From: Dokdonella sp.
GTDB taxonomy: Bacteria; Pseudomonadota; Gammaproteobacteria; Xanthomonadales; Rhodanobacteraceae
Direction of reading: 5' to 3'
Length of the DNA: 64,000 nt
NCBI GenBank assembly: GCA_023228465.1
Contig: JALOBC010000010.1
Coordinates: 37,424-101,423, forward strand
Positions 46,643 to 55,367 of this stretch are shown one piece after another. The position numbers and the translations under genes are program-made. The stretch's first letter is position 1. The number at the start of each line of letters is the position of its first letter. The notes below the pieces were generated by a model. The model did no database searches. It was not told the origin of the DNA and saw nothing but the letters and a program-made list of their open reading frames with translations.

Positions 46643-46678
46643 GCGCCACGCGCCGACACTCCGTCGGGCGCGTGGCGC
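46643..46678. terminator. Hairpin between two convergent genes
   Basis: GCGCCACGCGCCGAC (46643-46657) pairs with 46663-46678 across a five-base loop with one bulged G. It lies between the DUF4340 stop and the aldehyde dehydrogenase stop and could end transcription in both directions, though neither side has a T-run. Confidence 0.5.
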
Positions 46679-46740
46679 GGCCGCCGCCACGCGCCGCGCC
46701 AGGCTGGCCGCCCCGGCACAGCAGGCGTCGGGGCTGGAGA

Positions 46741-48225
46741 TCAATCCGCGTGCGGCGCGGTGCGCATGACCAGCAGGCGCGGCTCGGTCATGTCGGCAAT
46801 GGCACTGCGGATGCCTTCGCGGCCGAAGCCCGAGCGCTTCACGCCGCCGTAGGGCATGCTGTCCACGCGGAAGCTCGGGATGTCGTTGACGATGACGCCG
46901 CCCACCACGAGCTCATCCCAGGCGCGCATGGCGTGGTTGAGGTCGTGGGTGAACAGGCCGGCCTGCAGGCCGAAGTCGGAATCGTTGACGCGCGCCAGGG
47001 CTTCGTCGAATTCATCGAAGGGCGCCAGTACCGTCACCGGACCGAACGCCTCCAGGCGGTTGAGTTTGGCCTGTACCGGTACGCCTTCCAGCACCGTCGC
47101 CTCGAGCCGGTTGCCCTCGCGCCGCCCGCCGCACAGCAGCCGTGCGCCGGCCGCCGTGGCTTCCCCGATCCAGCCCTCCAGCCGGCGTGCCGCGGCCTCG
47201 TCGATGAGCGGGCCGAGAAAGGTTTCGCGCCGCTTCGGGTCGCCCGCCTTGAGCGCCCGCGCGGCCGCCACGAAGCGCTCGCGCAGCGGCGCGTACAGCG
47301 AGGCGTGCGCGTAGATGCGCTGGACCTTGATGCAGCTCTGGCCGGACTGGTAGAAGGCGCCGAACACCAGGCGCTTGACCAGCGCATCCAGGGCCCCGGC
47401 CTGGTCCGCATCGACGATGCAGGCCGCGTTGCCGCCCAGTTCCAGCACCACCTTCTTGCGCCCGGCGCGGGCCTTCAGCTCCCAGCCGACCTGGCCGCCG
47501 GTGAAGGAAAGCAGCTTGAGGCGCTCGTCCTCGACCAGCGGTGCGGCGTCCTCCACGTTGCACGGCAGGATCGAGAAGGCGCCGGCGGGAAGATCGGTTT
47601 CCGCCAGCACGGAACCGATGATGAGGGCGCCGACCGGGGTCTTTTCCGACGGCTTGAGCACGAACGGACAGCCGGCCGCGATCGCCGGCGCCACCTTGTG
47701 CGCGACCAGGTTCAGCGGAAAATTGAATGGCGTGATGAAGGCGCAGGCGCCGACCGGCACGCGCTGGACGAAACCGCGATAGCCCTCCGCGCGCCTGGAG
47801 ATCTGCAGCTCGGGCATTTCGCCGTCGATGCGCACGGCCTCCTCGGCGGCCACCTTGAAGGTATCGATCAGGCGCGTGGCCTCGCCCTCGGCATCGCCCA
47901 GCGGCTTGCCGGCCTCGATGCACAGCGCCATGGCGAGTTCGTCGAAGCGTTCGCGCAGGCGCGCGATGCAGTGCTCGAGTACCGCCTGGCGCCGATGCGG
48001 GGCCAGCGCGCGCATCGGCGCTTCGGCGGCCACGGCCGCGGCGATGGCCGACTCGATCATCGCCGCGTCGGCGCAGGCCACCCGTGTGGCGAGCGCGCCG
48101 GAATACTTGTCACGCACCTCGATCCAGCGATCGGGTGTGTGCGCCGCATTGGCGAGATACAGCGGAAGGCGCGGCGGCAGGGCGGGGCTGGCGTCGGTCG
48201 GGGCCGTGGTGGATTTGTCGTTCAT
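46741..48225 (-). CDS. Aldehyde dehydrogenase (NAD(P)+)
   Basis: A 494-residue enzyme of the aldehyde dehydrogenase superfamily. The catalytic Cys is in FYQSGQSCIKVQR and the general-base Glu in VVLELGGNAACIV. ITPFNFPLNLVAHKVAPAIAAGCPFVLKPSEKTP is the cofactor-binding region. The end SMPYGGVKRSGFGREG is typical of lactaldehyde/glyceraldehyde-3-phosphate (non-phosphorylating)-like members. The start at 48225 follows GGAA. The exact substrate is not clear from context. Confidence 0.92.
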   Translation of the reverse strand: MNDKSTTAPTDASPALPPRLPLYLANAAHTPDRWIEVRDKYSGALATRVACADAAMIESAIAAAVAAEAPMRALAPHRRQAVLEHCIARLRERFDELAMALCIEAGKPLGDAEGEATRLIDTFKVAAEEAVRIDGEMPELQISRRAEGYRGFVQRVPVGACAFITPFNFPLNLVAHKVAPAIAAGCPFVLKPSEKTPVGALIIGSVLAETDLPAGAFSILPCNVEDAAPLVEDERLKLLSFTGGQVGWELKARAGRKKVVLELGGNAACIVDADQAGALDALVKRLVFGAFYQSGQSCIKVQRIYAHASLYAPLRERFVAAARALKAGDPKRRETFLGPLIDEAAARRLEGWIGEATAAGARLLCGGRREGNRLEATVLEGVPVQAKLNRLEAFGPVTVLAPFDEFDEALARVNDSDFGLQAGLFTHDLNHAMRAWDELVVGGVIVNDIPSFRVDSMPYGGVKRSGFGREGIRSAIADMTEPRLLVMRTAPHAD

Positions 48226-48304
48226 GGTCGGTTCCCCAATGGAGCTTCGACCCCTTGTATGCCACCCGGAGCATGTCCTGCCCCTTAATCTGCGTTGCGC
48301 GGGC

Positions 48305-49687
48305 TCAGCTGGATGGCGGTGGCAGCTTGCCGACGCGCCGGGTGGCCGTGGCCAGCGCATCGATCTCGCCATCGGCGAGGCGCGCGCGCAGGGCCTGGCC
48401 GGGCACGACCTGCGCGATGGAGCGCAGCACGCGCCCGGTTGCCGCATCGAACACGATGGCGTAACCCCGCTCCAGCGTCGCCAGGGGGCTGACCGCATGC
48501 AGGGCACGGGCGAGGCCGTTCGCGCGTTCCTGTCGGTGCTGCAGGCCGCCCTGCATGCCGGTGAGCAGGCGCGCGTGCAGGGCCGCGAGGCGCTCGTCGC
48601 GGGCGCGCAGCAGCGCCGCCGGGTGGCGCGCGCGCAGGCGCGAGTCCAGCCCGGCCAGCGCCAGTCGGCGGCGATCCAGGGCGTGCCAGGCATGCCGCGC
48701 CAGCCGTTGTTGCAACGCCTGCAGGCGTTCGCCCGCGTTGGCCAGGCGCAGCGCCGGGCGTTGCGCGCCCAGGCGCGCCAACAGATGATCGAGGTGTTGC
48801 GCGCGCACGTCGATGCCACGCATCAGCAACTGCGTGCTGCGCCGCCGGGCCTGGGCGAGGCGCCGCGCGAGTTCCTGCGCATCCGGCACCAGCAATTCCG
48901 CGGCCGCCGATGGCGTGGGCGCCCGCAGGTCGGCGGTGAAATCGGCGATGGTGAAATCGGTTTCGTGGCCGACCGCGCAAACCACGGGCACCGTGCTGGC
49001 GGCGATGGCACGCGCCACATGCTCGTCATTGAACGCCCACAGGTCTTCCAGTGAGCCGCCGCCGCGGGTCAGCAGCAGCACGTCGTGGCGGCCGGCGCGT
49101 GAGGCCGCCTGCAACATGGCGGCGATGGCGGTGGGCGCCTCCTTGCCCTGCACCGGCACCGGCAGCACCTCGACCGTGACCAGCGGCAGGCGCCGGCCAA
49201 GCACGCTGAGCACATCACGCAGCGCCGCGCCGCTGGCCGAGGTGATGACCCCGATGCGCCTGGGCATGGCCGGCAGGGGACGCTTGCGCGTGGCATCGAA
49301 CAGACCCTCGGCGGCCAGGCGCGCCTTGAGTTCCTCGAAGGCGCGTTGCAGCGCCCCTTCGCCGGCTTCCTCCAGGTGCTCGACGATGAGCTGGAAATCG
49401 CCGCGCGGTTCGTACAGCGACACGCGCCCGCGTGCCAGCACGCGCATGCCGTCGCCGGGACGGAAGCGCAGCCAGGTGCTCTTCGGGCGGAACATCGCGC
49501 AGCGCAACTGGGCGCCGGCATCCTTCAGGGTGAAGTACAGATGCCCGGACGCCGGGCGCGCCAGGTTGGAAAGCTCGCCCTCCACCCAGACCTGGGGCAG
49601 GGCACCTTCCAGCAGTTCGCGCACGCAGCGCGCCAGCGTGGAAGGGGTGTAGACATCGCGTTCGGGGACGGGTGGCAAGGTGGACAT
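48305..49687 (-). CDS. xseA: Exodeoxyribonuclease VII large subunit
   Basis: A 460-residue nuclease subunit that degrades single-stranded DNA with XseB. An OB-fold starts the protein ([24 protein letters not shown]). The catalytic domain has [35 protein letters not shown] and [29 protein letters not shown]. The C-terminal third is the coiled-coil that holds several XseB copies. No xseB is in the window. The start at 49687 matches the family. Confidence 0.96.
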   Translation of the reverse strand: MSTLPPVPERDVYTPSTLARCVRELLEGALPQVWVEGELSNLARPASGHLYFTLKDAGAQLRCAMFRPKSTWLRFRPGDGMRVLARGRVSLYEPRGDFQLIVEHLEEAGEGALQRAFEELKARLAAEGLFDATRKRPLPAMPRRIGVITSASGAALRDVLSVLGRRLPLVTVEVLPVPVQGKEAPTAIAAMLQAASRAGRHDVLLLTRGGGSLEDLWAFNDEHVARAIAASTVPVVCAVGHETDFTIADFTADLRAPTPSAAAELLVPDAQELARRLAQARRRSTQLLMRGIDVRAQHLDHLLARLGAQRPALRLANAGERLQALQQRLARHAWHALDRRRLALAGLDSRLRARHPAALLRARDERLAALHARLLTGMQGGLQHRQERANGLARALHAVSPLATLERGYAIVFDAATGRVLRSIAQVVPGQALRARLADGEIDALATATRRVGKLPPPSS

Positions 49688-49775
49688 GGCGCCCTGCGGC
49701 TGGAAAACGAACCCCGCGACGGGCGGCCCCCGAGTCTGCACCCCTGCTGCGCCAGGGACAAGTACGCTGCTGCCG

Positions 49776-51206
49776 TCAATCGTCGTCGTGGCGTGGCGTG
49801 CGTGCGCGGCGCAGGCTCAGCGCACGCGCCAGCAGGCTGATGGCGATCCACAGGGTGAGCAGCGCCAGCGGCCAGGCCAGCAGGTGCGGCCAGAACAGGG
49901 CCAGCAGCGCTGCCACCAGCAGGCTGGCGCCGGCGACCAGCAGCGGGCCGGATTCGGCCGGCCCGAGCACACGGCGGTCGGTCATGGCCGCGCCGATCGA
50001 ATTGGCCAGGCGCAGGGCGCCGGCGGCGGCCCGCCCGGAACTGCCGCCATAGTCGCGCCCCCTCGCTGCAGCACCCGTGCGCGGGCGCCGGGGCCGGCGG
50101 CGCGACATGCGCAGCACGATCTCGGTGGCGTTCTGCAGGTCGGCCAGGTATTGGTGTTCCATGTACTGGGCAAAGGCAGCATTCTCGATTGCCACGTCGA
50201 TTTCACAATTGCCGATCCAGCTCGCCAGGTTGAGGTTGCTCGATCCCACGCGTGCCCAGCGGCCATCGGCCACGGCCGTCTTGGCATGCAGCATCGACCC
50301 GTTCCATTCGAACACGCGCACGCCCGCTTCCAGCAGCGGACGGTAGCCGGCGCGCGAAAGCGATCCAACCAGCGGCACGTCATTGCTGCCCGGCACCAGC
50401 ACCCGCACATCGACGCCGTCGCGCGCGGCGGCCACCAGGGCCTGGACGTACGGCGCAATGCCCACGAAGTAGGCATCGGTAATCCACAGGTTGTCGCGCG
50501 CCATGCTGGCGATGAGCTGGTCGACACGGTAGAGACCCGCGGTGTTGGGGACCGTCGCGATGACGCGCAGGTCCACCTCGCCGGCTACCGGTGGCGTGGG
50601 AAGATCATCCACGATGGTTGCCGGCAGGGGCGGGCCCAGCTGACTCCAGACGTCGGCAAATGCTTGCATCAGGTCGGTGGCGGCCGGGCCGCGCACGGCG
50701 ACGGCGGTGTCCCGCCAGGGGTCGATCCCGCGCTGCGGGTCGCCCAGCCAGCGCTGGCTGACGCACAGGCCGCCGAGGAAGCCGACTTCGCCGTCCACCA
50801 GCAGCAACTTGCGATGGTCGCGAGACAGCCAGCCCAGCGGACTGGTCAGTCGGGGCGGGTTGTAGACCCGCGCCTCGCCGCCGGCCGCCAGCAGGGGCTG
50901 CCAGAAGGCGGCGCGCGACTGTCCAAGGCAGCCGAACCAGTCGCGCAGCACGTACACGCGGACCCCGGCCTGGGCGCGGGCGACCAGCGCCGCGCGGAAT
51001 TCGCGCCCGACCGGGTCGTCGCGGAAGATGTAGTTCTCGAACAGGATCGAATGCGACGCGCGCCCGATGGCGGCCAGCCAGGCATCGTAGTTGGCGCGCG
51101 CGTCCACCAGCAGCTCGACGCTGTTGCCGCCCAGCAGGGGCGCACCCGCGGCGCGGCTGAAGGCCTGCTCGGCGAGCAGGCGATAGCCGGCATCCTTAAC
51201 CGCCAT
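49776..51206 (-). CDS. Phospholipase D-family cardiolipin synthase
   Basis: A 476-residue enzyme with two HKD motifs, [17 protein letters not shown] (about residue 130) and [19 protein letters not shown] (about residue 305), expected to join two phospholipids into cardiolipin. The usual N-terminal membrane helices are missing; instead two hydrophobic segments lie at the C-terminus (about 425-465), an inverted layout. The ATG at 51206 has no Shine-Dalgarno and overlaps a 12-codon upstream frame. ClsB-like function is likely but the exact reaction is not proved. Confidence 0.85.
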   Translation of the reverse strand: MAVKDAGYRLLAEQAFSRAAGAPLLGGNSVELLVDARANYDAWLAAIGRASHSILFENYIFRDDPVGREFRAALVARAQAGVRVYVLRDWFGCLGQSRAAFWQPLLAAGGEARVYNPPRLTSPLGWLSRDHRKLLLVDGEVGFLGGLCVSQRWLGDPQRGIDPWRDTAVAVRGPAATDLMQAFADVWSQLGPPLPATIVDDLPTPPVAGEVDLRVIATVPNTAGLYRVDQLIASMARDNLWITDAYFVGIAPYVQALVAAARDGVDVRVLVPGSNDVPLVGSLSRAGYRPLLEAGVRVFEWNGSMLHAKTAVADGRWARVGSSNLNLASWIGNCEIDVAIENAAFAQYMEHQYLADLQNATEIVLRMSRRRPRRPRTGAAARGRDYGGSSGRAAAGALRLANSIGAAMTDRRVLGPAESGPLLVAGASLLVAALLALFWPHLLAWPLALLTLWIAISLLARALSLRRARTPRHDDD

Positions 51207-51234
51207 GTGCGGAGCGGAGACTGCGATTGCTCAT
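51196..51234 (-). CDS. Short upstream ORF (12 codons) overlapping the cardiolipin synthase start
   Basis: Encodes [18 protein letters not shown] (51246-51241) ends six bases before its ATG, so it would sit at the very 5' end of the mRNA. Its stop lies inside the synthase gene, 11 bases past the synthase ATG in another frame. It may carry ribosomes to that start codon, which lacks a Shine-Dalgarno. Coding status is inference. Confidence 0.35.
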   Translation of the reverse strand: MSNRSLRSAHGG

Positions 51235-51240
51235 GGCGGC

Positions 51241-51270
51241 AGTGTAGCCGGACGGCATCGGCCATATAAT
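51241..51270. promoter_or_regulatory. Divergent -10 boxes with six-base spacing to start codons
   Basis: TATAAT (51265-51270, plus) ends six bases before the ATG at 51277. TACACT (51246-51241, minus) ends six bases before the ATG at 51234. Both imply leaderless transcripts. Only 18 bases separate the two boxes, so each -35 region would overlap the opposite promoter and the two are likely to compete. Confidence 0.5.
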
Positions 51271-51276
51271 CGGGCC

Positions 51277-52974
51277 ATGAACGGCGCCTATACACGCCTG
51301 GCAGCGGAACGCGCGGCCCCCATGGACGCGTCGCGCGGCGAGACCATCGCCAGCGACCCGCGCGGCTTGCGCACGTGGCTGGATTCGCTGCCGCTGGCCA
51401 ATCTGGCCGTCGCGGCGCAGCGGATCAGCGCGGGCCTTGGATCGCTCAATGCGCAGTCCCTGCCCGCGGCTGCACGCCTGGCCGCGCTGGAAACGCTGCG
51501 CGCGCCCATGCTGCAGCTCGCCGCGGCACTCGAGCGGCAGATCATTGGTGGCGGATTTCCCCTGCCTGCGCAGCAGCAGGGCTTCGGCGAGCTCGCGCTG
51601 GCGTTCCAGCGCGACCTTGCACGCGGCTATCGCACCTGCCTGGTCGACCTGACGGCGCCGCGCGGCACGTTGGCGTTCCTGCGTGGCAAGAGCGTGGCAC
51701 TGGCCGCGGTGCGGGCGCTGCAGCACGGCGGCGAACACCTGGCCCGATCGTACCTTCTCTATCGCGCGCCGGAGCGCGGTACATGGCAGGCCCTGCATGA
51801 CGTGCATGCGTTCATCAGCGCGCTGCGCCTCGAAGAGCGCGGCGTCACCGAGCCGGGGTCGGAGGCCGGGGTCAGTGCCCGCGACAGCTACCTCCAGTCC
51901 CTGCTGCTGGCGCTCGCCAATCCGTATCACTGCACCCAGCGCGAGCAGGTCGAAGTGCGTGCGCTGATGGGCGCGCTGGCGCCCCACGCGCGCTTGCGCG
52001 AGCGCAACGCGGGCGCCGGCGGCGTGCGCGTGCCCATCGACAGCGACCGCGGGCCGGGCTATCTCGACCATGAGCGGGGTGAGGGTGCGCGCGAGTCGGT
52101 GGTCCTCGACCTCGACGACCTGGGCAGGTTCGTCCGCGAACGCCTTGCGCGCGCCCAGGGTGCCCACGCCCTCCTGCTGCAGCGTCCGGGTCAGGCAGCG
52201 CTGGAAGTGAGCGTTGCAACGTGGCAACAGAGCATGGACAGCCTGGCCGAGCAGCGTGCCCGCGGCCATGCGCGGATCGGCGGCGACCACCTGCTCGATA
52301 CCGTGCTTGGACTGCATGACCTGCATTGCGTGGCCGCCGGTGGAGACATCTTCGAGACCTTCCTGCGCAGCGTGCCGGGCACGTCGAGCCAGGCGGCCGA
52401 GGGCGAACGCGCAGCGTGGCGCATGCCCAATTCCGGTCTGCAGCGCGGCGCCCTGCGCAAGGCGCGCGTGCTCGACCAGGGACTGGGCGGTTACCGCATC
52501 CTGTGGCCACGCGATGGCGACGGCGAGGGCGTGCGCGCGCGCGTTGGCGAACTGGTCGGACTGGCCCTGCCTGCCGGCCCGCAGGATGACGGCGACAACG
52601 ACTGGATGGTCGGCGTGATCCGCTGGCTGCGCATCGACGCAAACGGCAGCGTGGAATGCGGCGTGCGCCTGCTGGCGCGCAGTCCGCTGCCGGTGGCGGT
52701 GCGTTCGTTGCGCGACGGCGGCGGGCGCAGTCCCCTGCGCGGCCTGTTGCTTGCGCCCCTGGATGGTCGCCGGGATGCCGATTACACCCAACTGCTCTCG
52801 TCCACCGAAGTCGAGCGCGAGGCACGCGACCTGGAAATCGGCATTCCGCTCGATACGCTCGCGCTGCCCCGGCCGGCGCGGCGCCTGCATCCGGCAACCC
52901 TGCCACTGGTCGAGGATGGGGCCACCTACCGCATCTTCGGCCTGCCGGACGGGGCCAGCACCGCAGCCGCCTGA
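51277..52974 (+). CDS. Conserved protein upstream of ispG, possible PilZ-like C-terminus
   Basis: A 565-residue soluble protein. The N-terminal 230 residues are helical ([27 protein letters not shown] onward), resembling a proteobacterial family sometimes annotated as cyclic-di-GMP-related. The C-terminal part (about residues 400-520) has a PilZ-like pattern, with [11 protein letters not shown] and [26 protein letters not shown], but I do not see the RxxxR and D/NxSxxG motifs needed for cyclic-di-GMP binding. It ends four bases before ispG, so the two are likely co-transcribed. Function not recognised. Confidence 0.65.
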   Translation: MNGAYTRLAAERAAPMDASRGETIASDPRGLRTWLDSLPLANLAVAAQRISAGLGSLNAQSLPAAARLAALETLRAPMLQLAAALERQIIGGGFPLPAQQQGFGELALAFQRDLARGYRTCLVDLTAPRGTLAFLRGKSVALAAVRALQHGGEHLARSYLLYRAPERGTWQALHDVHAFISALRLEERGVTEPGSEAGVSARDSYLQSLLLALANPYHCTQREQVEVRALMGALAPHARLRERNAGAGGVRVPIDSDRGPGYLDHERGEGARESVVLDLDDLGRFVRERLARAQGAHALLLQRPGQAALEVSVATWQQSMDSLAEQRARGHARIGGDHLLDTVLGLHDLHCVAAGGDIFETFLRSVPGTSSQAAEGERAAWRMPNSGLQRGALRKARVLDQGLGGYRILWPRDGDGEGVRARVGELVGLALPAGPQDDGDNDWMVGVIRWLRIDANGSVECGVRLLARSPLPVAVRSLRDGGGRSPLRGLLLAPLDGRRDADYTQLLSSTEVEREARDLEIGIPLDTLALPRPARRLHPATLPLVEDGATYRIFGLPDGASTAAA

Positions 52975-52978
52975 GGCC

Positions 52979-54262
52979 ATGAACCTCGCTCCCTTCAGTC
53001 CCGCGCCGCGACCGCGACGCCGCAGCGTGCCGGTCATGGTGGGCAGCGTGCGCGTCGGCGGCGAGGCGCCGGTCATCGTGCAGTCGATGACCAACACCGA
53101 TACGGCCGACATCGGCGCGACGGTGCGCCAGGTGGCGGAGCTCGCACGCGCGGGCTCGGAGCTGGTGCGCATCACGGTCAACACGCCCGCGGCGGCGGCG
53201 GCAGTGCCCCGTATCCGCGAACGCCTGAGCCTGACCGGCATCGATGTGCCGCTGATCGGTGATTTCCACTACAACGGCCACCAGCTTCTCCAGGGCGAGC
53301 CGGCCTGCGCCGCGGCACTGGCCAAGTTCCGCATCAATCCCGGCAACGTCGGTTTCGGCAGGAAGAAGGACAGCCAGTTCGCCGCCATCATCGAGCTCGC
53401 CCTGCGCCACCGCAAGGCGGTGCGCATCGGCGCCAACTGGGGCTCGCTGGACCAGGCGATGGTGGCCAGCCTGATGGATGAGAACCGTGACCGCCCGGTG
53501 CCCTGGGATGCGGCCCGCGTCGGCCGCGAGGCGCTGATCCGCTCGGCCCTGGATTCCGCCGCACGCGCCGAAGAACTCGGTCTCGCACGCGAACACATCA
53601 TCCTGTCGTGCAAGGTCTCCGGCGTGCAGGAGCTCATCGCCGTGTACCGCGACCTGGCCGTGCGCTGCGAGCATGCGCTGCACCTTGGCCTGACCGAAGC
53701 GGGCATGGGTTCGAAGGGCATCGTGGCCTCGGCCGCGGCCCTCGCCGTGCTGTTGCAGGAAGGGATCGGCGACACCATCCGCATTTCGCTGACACCGGCG
53801 CCGGGCGAATCGCGCACGCACGAGGTCATGGTCGCCCAGGAACTTCTGCAGACCATGGGCCTGCGCGCCTTTGCGCCGCTGGTCACGGCCTGCCCGGGCT
53901 GCGGACGCACCACCAGCACGCTGTTCCAGGAACTCGCGCAATGCATCCAGGGACACGTGCGCACGCGCATGCCCGAGTGGCGCCTGCGGCACGCCGGGGT
54001 GGAGAACCTCACCCTTGCCGTAATGGGCTGCGTGGTCAACGGCCCGGGTGAATCGCGCCACGCCAATATCGGCATCTCGCTGCCCGGCACCGGCGAGTCC
54101 CCCGCCGCACCGGTGTTCATCGACGGCGCGAAGGCGCTCACCCTGCGCGGTGGCAACATCGCCGGCGAGTTCATCGACATCATCGAGGACTACGTGGCGC
54201 GCAGGTACCCGTTGCGCGGCGCGGGGGACCCGGCCAAGGATTCGCCGGATTCTTCCAGCTGA
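52979..54262 (+). CDS. ispG: 4-Hydroxy-3-methylbut-2-enyl diphosphate synthase (IspG/GcpE)
   Basis: A 427-residue iron-sulfur enzyme of the MEP isoprenoid pathway. The barrel starts [31 protein letters not shown], and the cluster ligands are CPGCGRTT and the Cys of [27 protein letters not shown] is conserved. It has the longer central domain seen in several proteobacteria. The start at 52979 lies four bases past the preceding stop. Confidence 0.95.
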   Translation: MNLAPFSPAPRPRRRSVPVMVGSVRVGGEAPVIVQSMTNTDTADIGATVRQVAELARAGSELVRITVNTPAAAAAVPRIRERLSLTGIDVPLIGDFHYNGHQLLQGEPACAAALAKFRINPGNVGFGRKKDSQFAAIIELALRHRKAVRIGANWGSLDQAMVASLMDENRDRPVPWDAARVGREALIRSALDSAARAEELGLAREHIILSCKVSGVQELIAVYRDLAVRCEHALHLGLTEAGMGSKGIVASAAALAVLLQEGIGDTIRISLTPAPGESRTHEVMVAQELLQTMGLRAFAPLVTACPGCGRTTSTLFQELAQCIQGHVRTRMPEWRLRHAGVENLTLAVMGCVVNGPGESRHANIGISLPGTGESPAAPVFIDGAKALTLRGGNIAGEFIDIIEDYVARRYPLRGAGDPAKDSPDSSS

Positions 54263-54357
54263 TCCGCGCTGCCTTGCGCGCCGCGCCCTGCGCAGAAGCC
54301 TCCCCGTGCGCGGAGGTGGGCACCGCTTCCCGGGCAGGGCCGCAGCGCGGCTGAAAG

Positions 54358-54447
54358 TGGCGGAGAGAGTGGGATTCGAACCCACGGTAGGCTTGCACCT
54401 ACGGCAGTTTTCAAGACTGCTGCCTTAAACCGCTCGGCCATCTCTCC
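54358..54447 (-). tRNA. tRNA-Ser (UGA anticodon)
   Basis: A class II tRNA of 90 bases with encoded CCA. The acceptor stem GGAGAGA pairs with TCTCTCC. The D-arm has GCCGAGCGG, the anticodon loop reads CTTGAAA with TGA at the centre, a long variable arm follows and the T-loop is GGTTCGAATCC. It reads UCA and UCG serine codons. The 5' end is at 54447. Confidence 0.97.
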
Positions 54448-54668
54448 GTGGTCTGAACTTGCGTCGTCCTGCGGCTGCCGGCCCCGCTGGCGATACGCCG
54501 CGGGAGGCGCGGCGCACGGGGCGCAATGCGCATCCCGTCACGTGCCGATCGGCATGGCCGAACCCGTCGGCGGGCGGCACCGCTACCGGTGTCGAAGCTT
54601 ACTACAGGCCCCCGAAATGCTGTATGGTTTGGCTGCCACTGGGGGTGGCTGCAGGGGGGTGGTCGACA

Positions 54669-55322
54669 ATGATTCGTGTCGTACTGGTGGATGATCACGC
54701 GCTGGTGCGAACCGGCTTTCGCATGATCCTCTCCCAGCAACCGGATATGGACATCATCGGCGAGGCCGACGATGGCGAGCAGGGACTGGCGCTGATTCGC
54801 AAGCTCGAACCGGATGTCGCCCTGGTGGACGTGCACATGCCGCGATTGAGCGGCATGGAGCTCACCGATCGCGTACGCAAGTACAAGCTGGCGACGCGCA
54901 TCGTCATTCTTACCGTGGTCAGTGAGGCACCATTCCCCAAGCGCCTGATCCAGGCTGGCGCCAGCGGTTACCTGACCAAGGCCTGCGCCGCCGACGAACT
55001 CGTGCGCGCGGTGCGCCAGGTCGCCGACGGGCGCCGCTATCTTGCCCCGGACATCGCCGAACTGCTGGCAATGAGTGCGCTCGACGGCAACCAGTCGCCG
55101 TTCGACAGCTTGTCCGCGCGCGAACTCGATGTGGCCATGAAGCTCTCGCAGGGGCAGGACATGCAGGAAATTGCCGCCCATCTCAAGCTCAGCGCCAAGA
55201 CGGTCGCCACCTACAAGTACCGCCTGTTCGACAAGCTCGGCGTGGACAACCTGGTGGCGCTGGCCCATCTGGCCCAGTTGCATGGCGTGCTGGATGCTCC
55301 AGCGCGCAAGGTGGGCGATTAG
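54669..55322 (+). CDS. gacA: GacA/UvrY-like response regulator
   Basis: A 217-residue NarL/FixJ-family regulator. The receiver domain starts MIRVVLVDDHALVRTGF, the phosphoacceptor is Asp54 (VALVDVHMP) and the conserved Lys is in GYLTKAC. The LuxR-type HTH is LSARELDVAMKLSQGQDMQEIAAHLKLSAKTVATYKYRL. No histidine kinase is adjacent, as for GacA, whose partner GacS usually lies elsewhere. In relatives it activates small RNAs that titrate CsrA; that is family knowledge. Confidence 0.8.
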   Translation: MIRVVLVDDHALVRTGFRMILSQQPDMDIIGEADDGEQGLALIRKLEPDVALVDVHMPRLSGMELTDRVRKYKLATRIVILTVVSEAPFPKRLIQAGASGYLTKACAADELVRAVRQVADGRRYLAPDIAELLAMSALDGNQSPFDSLSARELDVAMKLSQGQDMQEIAAHLKLSAKTVATYKYRLFDKLGVDNLVALAHLAQLHGVLDAPARKVGD

Positions 55323-55330
55323 GGCGTGGC

Positions 55331-55361
55331 GCGGAGCCCGGGCACGTGGCTCGGGCTCCGC
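55331..55361. terminator. Hairpin between convergent gacA and rne
   Basis: GCGGAGCCCG (55331-55340) and its exact inverse complement (55352-55361) enclose an 11-base loop. It fills the gap between the two stop codons and could end both transcripts, though there is no T-run. Confidence 0.45.
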
Positions 55362-55367
55362 ACACCA

